Source of the DNA: Stentor coeruleus
Taxonomy: Eukaryota; Ciliophora; Heterotrichea; Heterotrichida; Stentoridae
DNA length: 49,270 bases
Reading direction: 5' to 3'
NCBI GenBank assembly: GCA_001970955.1
Contig: MPUH01000505.1
Coordinates: 1 to 49,270 of the forward strand
Part shown: positions 32,985-41,418 of the stretch, in pieces
Layout: each line of letters opens with the position of its first letter
Numbering within the stretch: position 1 is the first letter of the stretch
Notes under the pieces: generated by a model
What the model saw: only the letters and a program-made list of their open reading frames with translations
Database searches by the model: none
What the model was told of the DNA's origin: nothing
Position numbers and translations under genes: made by a program

Positions 32985-34090
32985 TTATAGATTAAATTAG
33001 GCTTCGGGTTACAAAAAAATTTACACTAAACTATTCCAAAATAAATTTTTAACAAAACCCATTCTCTCAATCCTATAAAAATTACATTATATTAAAAATG
33101 ATAAAATAGATTATGATAAATAAAAGGTTTTGGGATTAGGATGTGTAGGCTTTTTAGGGTAACTTGTAGTAGATTTTTGTATCTTTTATAAAATATGTTT
33201 TGTATATATGCTAGGCTTATGGAATAAGTATTTTTTTTAATAAAGATTATTATAATTTCTTAGGGATTTAATGAATATTTCATATATAAAAAAATAGTAT
33301 CTGGTCAATTTTATTATAAAGCTCATTGTTTAAAATCAAAAATAAATACGAAGGCTGCAAAGTTTTTAATAAAAAATTTTGGTTTTGTATATTTAAATCT
33401 TACTTAAACCCTATAGCACTTAAACTCTTTAGCACTTAAATATTTGATCTTAGCCTTATCATAGCTAAACTAATTATGATTTGAAGTTTAAACATAAACA
33501 ATGCAAAAGCTAATTTTTATGTATTAGTTATGGATATATATATATGCGACCTATAATTTTCCTAACTCAAAGATACTAAAAATATCACAATCAAAGACCA
33601 AAGACCAAGCCAACTATCAAGCCTAAACTATTATCTATCATTTACAAACATCTTTGATCCTATTTTAAAATAATTACTAACACATGCCAAAATTCCAAGA
33701 CCCAAGCAAAAACCAAAAATTCATTCCCCAAACTCATTTCTATTATCCTAACACCGAAATCATCCATACAAAAAAAAACTATCTCAGCTTTAATTCATAT
33801 ATTTCTTTAAAATTCATCTCAAAAATCAAAGTTCACAAATCCAAAATCTCTAACCTCACAAAATCATCAAATCCGATTTCACTTATTCTATCTTGCATCC
33901 ACTCTATCAACACCCATATCAAAATTTCAAACTACACTCAAAACCATTCATATCCTTAACAAAATTTCCAATAAAAAAAAATCCTAAATAAAGGGGGCTT
34001 ATGATCTTCCAATCAAAATACAGATTTCCAATACATAGGATAAATTCTTAGTATAAAAGCTCAACCCCAAATGAAAATATATATAATAAT
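32985..34090. other. Intergenic region between divergent genes, with one doubtful small frame
   Basis: About 1.1 kb. A 91-codon frame at 33684-33959 (+, starting MPKFQDPSKNQKFIPQTHFY) could be a small gene, but its composition (Ile, Ser, Asn, Lys) is what AT-rich noncoding DNA gives, so I do not list it as a gene. The part before 34091 must carry the histone H3 promoter; no element is certain. Confidence 0.5.
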
Positions 34091-34507
34091 ATGGCTCGTA
34101 CAAAGCAAACTGCAAGAAAGACCCCAGCAGGAAAAACTCCTAAGAAGCATTTAGCAACAAAAGCAGCTAAGAAAGTATCTCAAGCAAGTACAACTTCAGG
34201 AGTAAAAAAGCCTCATCGTTTCCGTCCAGGGACTGTAGCTTTACGTGAAATCAGGAAGTATCAAAAAAGCACTGAATTACTTGTTAGAAAACTCCCATTC
34301 CAAAGACTTGTTAGAGAAATTGCCCAAGAATACAAGACTGATTTAAGATTCCAAAGCTCAGCTGTTTTAGCTCTTCAAGAAGCTGCTGAAGCTTATTTGG
34401 TTGGATTGTTTGAAGATACTAACCTTTGCGCTATTCATGCTAAAAGAGTGACGATTATGCCGAGAGATATGCAATTAGCCCGTAGAATTAGAGGTGAAAG
34501 GACTTAA
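34091..34507 (+). CDS. Histone H3, divergent N-terminal tail variant
   Basis: This is a core nucleosome histone of 138 codons (137 aa mature), two residues longer than canonical H3. The globular part is strongly conserved ([68 protein letters not shown]). The tail starts ARTKQTARK, so K4 and K9 are kept, but K9 is followed by T10-P11 instead of S10-T11. K14, K18, K23 and K27 positions are kept, R17 and R26 are Lys, and residue 28 is Val instead of Ser. A two-residue insertion (QASTTSG) precedes VKKPHR. C96 is Ala and C110 is kept. There is no intron. Replication-dependent versus variant H3 cannot be decided from sequence alone. Confidence 0.97.
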   Translation: MARTKQTARKTPAGKTPKKHLATKAAKKVSQASTTSGVKKPHRFRPGTVALREIRKYQKSTELLVRKLPFQRLVREIAQEYKTDLRFQSSAVLALQEAAEAYLVGLFEDTNLCAIHAKRVTIMPRDMQLARRIRGERT

Positions 34508-34818
34508 GGATAATTAAGAATTATGAAGGTAGTTAAGTGATTTTTTTTTAATGTTTTTATGAATAAGCGAATGAGTTTTGATAGGAAAATTATGTTGTTT
34601 AAATTGCAGTTTATATTGTTAACTATCCTTAAACCACAATTCATATAAAATACACACAGATACCACAAAATAATACCTTTTTACCCAACAAATCTTTATT
34701 ATTTTCATCTCATTTCATCATTAAAACTCCTATCATACTTCTCATCTTATATTATTTTCATATCTTTTAAAAACTTTACATTTTACTTTAATATAAATAA
34801 CCTAACATAATAATCTAA
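34508..34818. other. Intergenic spacer
   Basis: About 310 bp between histone H3 and the next plus-strand gene: an H3 3' region then AT-rich promoter-side sequence. No stem-loop typical of animal histone 3' ends was noticed. Confidence 0.5.
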
Positions 34819-35478
34819 ATGCAGGCTCCAAAATACATAGACACAAGTATATCACAACATAAAAGTCTTCAACATGCACAAGAAATTCATGAAAAAAAAC
34901 TTCAAAGCATAAAAAGCCGTAAGTCCAGCAACAGTATAAGCATTATATCGAAAAATAACAAAAAAGATTTTACACATTTAAAAACCCATTGGAAATCAAT
35001 TTCAAACAGTAATTTATAACCAGTTCGTACTGAAGAAATAAAATATCAAAACCTAAAATTACTTGAAAAACTATTAGATATTACTTTGAAAAAAAATCCA
35101 TCATTAGCAAACATTTCTATTCATGAGAAAAAAAGTTTAAATAATCCTTTAAGGAAAAAAAGAGCTGAAAAAATTGCTTATGAGAATATAAAAATTGCTA
35201 AAAGAATCGTTGAGCAGCCTCCTAAGATTGTAATAAAGAGTTTTTCTAAAGAATATAAAATGTATATGGAAGTTAAAAATAGGATTTCAAGAATTAATAT
35301 GCTAGCTAAAAGACGAAATAGTAGTGTTAAAAGAGTTATTAGTGCTAATTTTGATGATTTACCAACTGCAAGGAAATTAGGGGCTTTACCTAAAATGAGT
35401 GTTTCACCATATTTCAGAAAAACTAGTATAGGAGAATATGAGCCTGTAGTTGAAGAGGTAAAAAATGTTATATTATAA
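34819..35478 (+). CDS. CFAP97-domain (Hemingway-like) ciliary protein
   Basis: 214 aa from two exons joined across a 15-nt intron (35009-35023). The sequence carries the layout of the CFAP97/KIAA1430 domain: HLKTHWKSISNSNIRTEEIK, YQNLKLLEKLLDI, then EKKSLNNPLRKKRAEKIAYE, NIKIAKRIVEQPP and later KEYKMYMEVKNRI. In known members the pattern is EI..EN..LL.K...I followed by SLN...R..E...I..EN..I..RI. Such proteins act in cilia and flagella, for example in sperm axoneme assembly. The very basic composition fits microtubule or tubulin contact, which is an inference. The C-terminal 60 residues are outside the domain. Confidence 0.72.
35009..35023 (+). other. 15-nt intron in CFAP97-like gene
   Basis: GTAATTTATAACCAG, containing in-frame TAA. 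It splits an Ile codon (A|TT). Removal joins SISN to IRTEEIKYQNLKLL within the conserved helix. Confidence 0.88.
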
Positions 35479-35816
35479 GTTTTATATAAGATAATCAGTT
35501 AATTGAAGGAATTAATTTATTATTTAAAAGTTACTGCAAATAATTCATAAGCAAAAACCTATACAAATCAATCATAAATACTACTTTTAAAGAAATTTAT
35601 TAAGAATTATAAAATCTAATCATAAAATGCATTCTATATTTTCTTCATTAACCCAATAACAAAAAAATTATATTTTACTCATATAAAAAACCAACTAAAA
35701 CTCCTCTTATTTTCAATATTTTATCTATTCAGCCATTCCTATTTCCTAAAATTCTAAAATATTCTTTTANTATTTTCAATATTTTATCTATTCAGCCATT
35801 CCTATTTCCTAAAATT
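35479..35816. other. Convergent intergenic spacer
   Basis: About 340 bp between two converging genes, including most of a repeat around the N at 35770. Nothing else is recognised. Confidence 0.55.
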
Positions 35817-35832
35817 CTAAAATATTCTTTTA
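35708..35832. repeat. Direct repeat of 62 bp flanking an N (likely assembly overlap)
   Basis: Bases 35708-35769 and 35771-35832 are identical as far as I can see, either side of the N. The right copy includes the last five codons and stop of the CAP/EF-hand gene, so the left copy is a spurious echo of that 3' end. Confidence 0.85.
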
Positions 35833-37769
35833 TTCATTATATTATAAAGATCCTGAAAATTAACTCTACCATCTCCATCTAAATCGCTTTTCCTTAAAAG
35901 TTCAATAATATCAGCTTCCTCTAATGCTTCACCAACCTCTTTAACAATCCTTCTCAAATTGCTCAGTTCAATAAACCCAGTTTTATCCACATCAAAAATA
36001 CTAAAAAGTTTCTGAATTTCTTCTACTGAGTTATAATCAACACCCTCACTAGCAAGTAAATCAAGAAATTCTCCAAAGTTGACTTTTTCCAAATCATCAG
36101 TTTTTAGATTGTTTATCATATGAAAAACAGTAGGGTTTTCGCTTTCTAGACCTTGTTTTTTTAAATATAATTTCATGTCACTAGGGCTGATTGTTCCTGT
36201 ATTATCCCTATCAAACATGTCAAAAGCTTGTTTTATATCTAAAACATCTTTTCTACTGAACTCAGGGCGCATATATAGTGTAGGGTCAAATTTCTTTACC
36301 TGACTATAAGTTTTAGAAGTACTATTTTTACTCATAACATTTTTCTGTAGACTCAAGGACTCTTGTTTCGACACAGAATTGCCTAATTTTTCCACATACA
36401 AATCAACAAAATTCTCAAAGTTCAAAGTTCCTGCAGCTTCAGGTTCAATATTCATTATCATCTGTACACTCCGGACCCACTCCCTTCCGACAACTGTTCC
36501 TTTCATAGCTTTTAAAGCATTAGCATCTAAAAACCCTGAACCACTTGTATCATATAAATCAAAAAGTTCTTTAATTTCAACAACTGCATCTTTAGAAAGT
36601 TCTGACCTTTCAAAATTACTAACAACAAATTCATCTTTTTTTTCTTTACTCTTTGGATTCAAAGGGGGTTTGGTTTTTGGCATACTTTTTATAGCAGGTT
36701 CAGGGGTTTCATCAATTATTTCAGTTTGAGATAAAGATAATGATATAATATCAGTCTCTTCAGGTATAGCTTGCATATTAATACTATTTACAGCTTTTGT
36801 AAGATCTTTTTGAAATACACTCAAATTACTGATTTCATTTGAGTATTCAAGTTTTAAACTGTTATCATGAGGAAAATAACTTGGTTCCTCAATAACTAAG
36901 GCAAGTTCTTTATGAAAATCCTTTAAAATCCACTCAGAGTCATCACTTTGTTCAAATAAACTTTTTTGTTGGGTTTCTGGGTCAATAAAATTTTTACCTT
37001 TATTTTCTTCAGTTGACCCTTTTATTATTAGGTTATTTTTTCTGTATAGGCTTTCTTGATAACTGTTATCATCAATTTCGCTTTTGTTGATAAAAATTTC
37101 AGCTTGTGAAAAATCTAAAGTTTTACTAACTTCGCTTTTTGGCTCATTACCTCTGACTCTCATATCTTTTATTTCTTCAAGATCTAATGTTAGGTTTGAT
37201 ATACCTTCAGTTTCATTATCATCAATAATTGTTTCAGCAAAAATCATAGAACACATGTGTTCGTATATAGCATGAAAGCCAATTGCAGCACCTATAAATC
37301 TATGGTCTTTCTTCATAATATTTAATCTTTTGTATCTAGCATAACATCCATCATCAATAAGTAAACTCATGACAATATCTTCTGGGGTATCATTTGAATA
37401 ATCAATATTTTCACCAATGTGTCCAGAACATTTGCAGTAGTAGTTTATTTTTTCCATAAGTTCATCTTTGTTGGTTGTAGGGTTTATTAATCCTTGTGGC
37501 CCATGATCTTCGACTATATCTTTTGCAACTTCATATAGTGCAGGACTCCACTTAAGAGGAGGTGAGGGTCTTATGGTTTTTAAATACTTAATCAGGCTTA
37601 CCACATTGCTTGAACCTTCTTTTGTTATAATAGGATTTTTTCCAGGCTTCTCATAAGAGTTTCCTTTATAGAACTTCAGGATATTTGTCAGCTTAGCTGA
37701 ATAACGACGGGGATTTGTACGGCATTGATTCAACTCACTTAGGAGTTCTTTGCTGAGAATTATCGACAT
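35817..37769 (-). CDS. CAP/SCP domain protein fused to C-terminal EF-hands
   Basis: 650 aa, single exon, ATG 37769. Residues about 8-185 are a CAP (SCP/PR-1) domain: LLSELNQCRTNPRRYSAKLT, PLKWSPALYEVAKDIVEDHG, GENIDYSN and HRFIGAAIGFHAIYEHMCSM. Residues about 190-385 are an acidic, Ser-rich linker. The rest is calmodulin/centrin-like with EF loops at about 405 (DTSGSGFLDANA), 519 (DRDNTGTISPSD), 591 (DVDKTGFIELSN) and 628 (DLDGDGRVNFQD), plus degenerate hands between them. None has Glu at loop position 12 (A, D, N, D), so calcium affinity may be low or altered. No signal peptide is seen, unlike most secreted CAP proteins, which suggests a cytosolic calcium-responsive protein. Confidence 0.85.
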   Translation of the reverse strand: MSIILSKELLSELNQCRTNPRRYSAKLTNILKFYKGNSYEKPGKNPIITKEGSSNVVSLIKYLKTIRPSPPLKWSPALYEVAKDIVEDHGPQGLINPTTNKDELMEKINYYCKCSGHIGENIDYSNDTPEDIVMSLLIDDGCYARYKRLNIMKKDHRFIGAAIGFHAIYEHMCSMIFAETIIDDNETEGISNLTLDLEEIKDMRVRGNEPKSEVSKTLDFSQAEIFINKSEIDDNSYQESLYRKNNLIIKGSTEENKGKNFIDPETQQKSLFEQSDDSEWILKDFHKELALVIEEPSYFPHDNSLKLEYSNEISNLSVFQKDLTKAVNSINMQAIPEETDIISLSLSQTEIIDETPEPAIKSMPKTKPPLNPKSKEKKDEFVVSNFERSELSKDAVVEIKELFDLYDTSGSGFLDANALKAMKGTVVGREWVRSVQMIMNIEPEAAGTLNFENFVDLYVEKLGNSVSKQESLSLQKNVMSKNSTSKTYSQVKKFDPTLYMRPEFSRKDVLDIKQAFDMFDRDNTGTISPSDMKLYLKKQGLESENPTVFHMINNLKTDDLEKVNFGEFLDLLASEGVDYNSVEEIQKLFSIFDVDKTGFIELSNLRRIVKEVGEALEEADIIELLRKSDLDGDGRVNFQDLYNIMNKRIF

Positions 37770-38760
37770 AAAGTTCTTATTATATGGATTCAGGCATATA
37801 TAGTATATAGATTTTAAAGCTTTTTATTGAATTGATATAAAAATTACGATTTATATAAGAAAAGATAGGAGGAGATAGGGAAAAACTATTAGTTGATGAG
37901 TTGGTATTATATTTTTTCATCCTTAAGTTTTATAATAAGAATTTATATTATGAACTAATAGGAATTTCAATTTTATTAAAAGTAAAGTATGATATATGCA
38001 ATAATATAGTAGAAGATATATATAAAGTTTTTTGGATTGTATATAAGAATTAAGTGTTGTTTAATATAAATTTATGAGTTGATTTTCATATTATAGGCTT
38101 TATATATAAAAACTATTAAAACTATATATTTTTTTAATATGAAAATGTTCTGTCATGGGAAAATTATAACTCTAATAAAACTTTAAGCTCTTTACTATGA
38201 CCACTATATACAAAATAACAATATTCCTATTTATTTACTCTGCAAACTAATAATTTAATCGTTAAAAATTCTAAACACAAAATTATTTTCTATTATTTCT
38301 TCTTATTATCTAATTTCCCCTTATCATACAATCCTAATTTTTCATTCCAGCTTCCATATAACAACTATATCTAAACATTATATAACACCCCCCATCTCCC
38401 CTTTTCAACGTCATATAAAAAATTTTCCCTTTATTTCAATCGATCTCTAACATATACAAAAGCAGCCACCACATCAATTAAAACTACCATCACTTTTCTT
38501 AAACAATAAAATTTGATTGCCAATTACTATAAACATACTTTCAACAACAACAACAAAAAAAATTTCATTCACATACTAAGTATTTCATCCTTAAATAACC
38601 TTAAAATACCTTAAATCCTTATTGAATTTATAAATTCCAATATTCTGACTCATAACCTTAACATTATCCAAAAACCATCAAATAATATTTCCCACCTTTA
38701 TCCATACCATATAACACCTATATAAAAATCCTATGTAAATAATTGAGTTTTCCCGCTATC
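37770..38760. other. Divergent intergenic region
   Basis: About 1 kb between the starts of the CAP/EF-hand gene (-) and the PHD protein gene (+). AT-rich. Both promoters must lie here; no specific motif or frame is recognised. An upstream in-frame TTG at 38743 is not used as a start. Confidence 0.55.
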
Positions 38761-41067
38761 ATGGCCGAGAAAGTACATAAAATCAACCTTCAAACCAAAA
38801 TCACAGGCTTTACAAAAATAGTCAAAATCGAAAGAGACGCTAAAGAAATGTGTATTGGACTTAAATGCAAAAAGCAAGACCATACAAGTTCCTGCAAGGT
38901 TTGCAAAGATTCAGGAGCTCTTATACACTGCTCACATTGCAATAATTCTTATCATTTAAACTGTGCGAAAATGAAAGAATCTGATATCCCACATGGGAAT
39001 TGGTATTGTACAAAATGCATACCTATATTTGAAAAAAAGCTTAAGGATGAATATGCGAAACAGGAAAAAAATGAGAGAAATGGCAAAGTTAATAAGCTTA
39101 AAGATGTTGTTACGGCATTATCGAATTTTGAAAAAGATAAAGTTGTTATAAAGTTTGGTAAAAAGTTCCCACAATATGTTAAACAGGGGAAAATTGCTTA
39201 TCCGATTGAGGACAGCCTTTTGGAAATCGATCCAGAATTTCATCAGGTTACTTTAGAAAACTTACCGAAACCGATGATGTTTAATTATCCTCAGGACACT
39301 TTTTTGGAAATTGTTTCGATAACACTGTTTGTTTATACATTTTCAAGCCATATTAGGGTTACCCCTTTCACAATTGACATGCTGTATTCAGAACTAGAAA
39401 AATCTAGCGAGTCCGATTTAATTAAAGAAATTGTCATGTCTCTAATCAAAGAATTAATCCTCCACATCCTTTCTAAAGAAAACCTCGACGAACAGCTCAG
39501 CGGCCAAAACAAATTCCTCTGTTCAGCCTCGAAACTCAGTAGCATTTTCAATATCATCGACTATTTACCTTATTCCTGGCTGGTCTTACTTTCAGAAGTT
39601 ATGACCTCAAATACTTTTAAAGAATATATAGAAGATACTCCTGTAGAAACTCTTATATCTAAATTCGAAGAAAATCCAATTGAAAGCTGTTTTTTCAAAT
39701 ACACCCTATCAGAAAAAGTTACCTGCCTCAGTTTTCTTATATCATGTTTCTGTGATACAAAAATTTTTCATGAAGCCTTATCTGAAAGAATAGAGCAAAG
39801 AACTGAATTGTCTAGAGAAAAAGCTCTGATAAAAACACAAATTAAAGAACTGGAACAAAAACATGCAGCAGAACTTAAAGCGCCAACTTCAGCAAGAAAA
39901 AACTCTTCGATTCCAGATAAAATAAGTAAATTAAAAAACAAAGTTCATGAAATTTCTCATAAAATTGAAGATATACAAGTTAGAGTTGCCCCAATAGGAA
40001 TAGATCGTTATTACAATGAGTATTATATTTTTAAATTCGATTTGTCAAAAGTTTTTATGCTAAAACCTTTAGAAAATACATGGTATTACTTCAGTACAAA
40101 ACAAGAAACTGAAAGTTTGATACAAAGCCTTTGTGCTAAAGGAATAAGAGAAAGCAAACTTCTTGAAAACCTAAAAGCCAAACTTCCATTAATGAAATTC
40201 GATTTTGATTCTGACAAAAAAACTGATGACGACTATTTCAACAAACTTTCAGAGTTTAAAAATGTTGAAGGAAATCTCTTAACAGCAAAAAAAATGATCC
40301 TAGACCTTGAAAAAAAATTCTCAAAATATCTAAACAAAACCAGTAAACAATGGGAAATTGAAGAAAATCTGTATTTATGGAAAGAAAAAATTAGCACTTC
40401 TGAAAATGTTGGACAACTCTCTGAACTTCTACTTGAACACTATGAAAAAACTAATACTCCACTTAGGGTTTCAGTTAACGACTCTTTTAGTGATAATAGT
40501 GAAGAGGTGGAATATGAAAAAAAATATAGAAAAGTTACTATTAAAATATGGCAGGATTTCGGAGATTATAATTTGATATGGGAACAATTAGCTCAATCTG
40601 TTATAAATACTCAACAATNAGTGGAATATGAAAAAAAATATAGAAAAGTTACTATTAAAATATGGCAAGATTTCGGAGATTATAATTTGATATGGGAACA
40701 ATTAGCTCAATCTGTTATAAATACTCAACAATTAGTTTTGGCTATAGGTTTATATTCTGCGGTTCTTGAACATTATATACAGAAAAAAAATGAAAATATG
40801 AGAACTGATGAAAAGAAAAGGCCGAGAGAAGATAGGAAAAGAAGGGAAGTTAAAAGTAAGAGTAATGGGAGTAAACATGAAGATATGTGCTTTTTTTGTG
40901 ATGATGGTGGGCAGTTGATATGTTGTGAAGGGTGTACTAGGGTGGTACATCCAGAATGTATTGGATTTGATAAAGTGCCTGAAGATGATTGGTATTGCGA
41001 TTCTTGTAATAAACAAGGCACTCGTGTGACGCGATCACGGACTCGTCTCCGTAAATTAAATTCATAA
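38761..41067 (+). CDS. PHD-DDT-WHIM-PHD protein, ISWI chromatin-remodeller subunit-like (BAZ/ACF1 class)
   Basis: Start is taken at ATG 38761 (MAEKVHKINL). Domains in order: PHD1 about 45-86 (CKVCKDSGALIHCSHCNNSY ... WYCTKC), DDT about 174-235 (SITLFVYTFSSHIRVTPFTI), WHIM1 about 316-346 (LSFLISCFCDTKIFHEALSE), and coiled coil. WHIM2/WSD follows at about 408-477 (APIGIDRYYNEYYIF ... WYYFSTKQETESLI), then PHD2 about 710-749 (CFFCDDGGQLICCEGCTRVV ... WYCDSC) and an Arg-rich tail (RVTRSRTRLRKL). In ACF1/BAZ proteins, DDT and WHIM bind the ISWI ATPase and linker DNA, while PHD fingers read histone H3. No bromodomain is present. As assembled it is 768 aa. A 38-residue duplication at the N (40619) is probably false, which would make it 730 aa. 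Confidence 0.85.
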   Translation: MAEKVHKINLQTKITGFTKIVKIERDAKEMCIGLKCKKQDHTSSCKVCKDSGALIHCSHCNNSYHLNCAKMKESDIPHGNWYCTKCIPIFEKKLKDEYAKQEKNERNGKVNKLKDVVTALSNFEKDKVVIKFGKKFPQYVKQGKIAYPIEDSLLEIDPEFHQVTLENLPKPMMFNYPQDTFLEIVSITLFVYTFSSHIRVTPFTIDMLYSELEKSSESDLIKEIVMSLIKELILHILSKENLDEQLSGQNKFLCSASKLSSIFNIIDYLPYSWLVLLSEVMTSNTFKEYIEDTPVETLISKFEENPIESCFFKYTLSEKVTCLSFLISCFCDTKIFHEALSERIEQRTELSREKALIKTQIKELEQKHAAELKAPTSARKNSSIPDKISKLKNKVHEISHKIEDIQVRVAPIGIDRYYNEYYIFKFDLSKVFMLKPLENTWYYFSTKQETESLIQSLCAKGIRESKLLENLKAKLPLMKFDFDSDKKTDDDYFNKLSEFKNVEGNLLTAKKMILDLEKKFSKYLNKTSKQWEIEENLYLWKEKISTSENVGQLSELLLEHYEKTNTPLRVSVNDSFSDNSEEVEYEKKYRKVTIKIWQDFGDYNLIWEQLAQSVINTQQXVEYEKKYRKVTIKIWQDFGDYNLIWEQLAQSVINTQQLVLAIGLYSAVLEHYIQKKNENMRTDEKKRPREDRKRREVKSKSNGSKHEDMCFFCDDGGQLICCEGCTRVVHPECIGFDKVPEDDWYCDSCNKQGTRVTRSRTRLRKLNS
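40507..40732 (+). repeat. Direct repeat of 112 bp flanking an N inside the PHD gene (likely assembly overlap)
   Basis: Bases 40507-40618 recur at 40621-40732 with one visible difference (GGCAGGATT versus GGCAAGATT). The offset is 114 bp, so the frame is kept and VEYEKKYRKVTIKIWQDFGD with its following residues appears twice. The N sits at 40619. A true protein should contain one copy. Confidence 0.88.
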
Positions 41068-41418
41068 ATTTCTTGATTTTTATTGTGGTGTTAGAGTAAT
41101 TTTCTCCATAATCTCAAATCCAATATTTTATAAAAACTAACAAATCATAAATCCTCCAAATAATATAATCCAAGTCAATCTTTGTGACTTTTATTTACCC
41201 TCAACAATATCAACCTTATCAGAATTCCAAATACAATCAATAACAATTTTATACCCAACACAATAAGACAATGCCTGAATCCTAATTAATAACTTTAGCA
41301 TTTACACAATAATTAAAAATATCATATAAATTCAAAAAGCACTACTTTAAAACAAATTTCATCTACTAATAACATAAACTTAGCTTACAATATAGCCTAG
41401 AGGCTTAATATTATTTAA
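41068..41418. other. Convergent intergenic spacer
   Basis: About 350 bp between converging genes. AT-rich 3' flanks with nothing recognisable. Confidence 0.55.

Noticed and set aside
33684..33959. Possible small gene upstream of histone H3
   Set aside because: 91 codons with a composition expected by chance in this DNA and no motif; evidence too thin.
38743..38760. Upstream TTG start for the PHD protein
   Set aside because: An ATG follows 18 bp later in frame; eukaryotic TTG initiation is unlikely.
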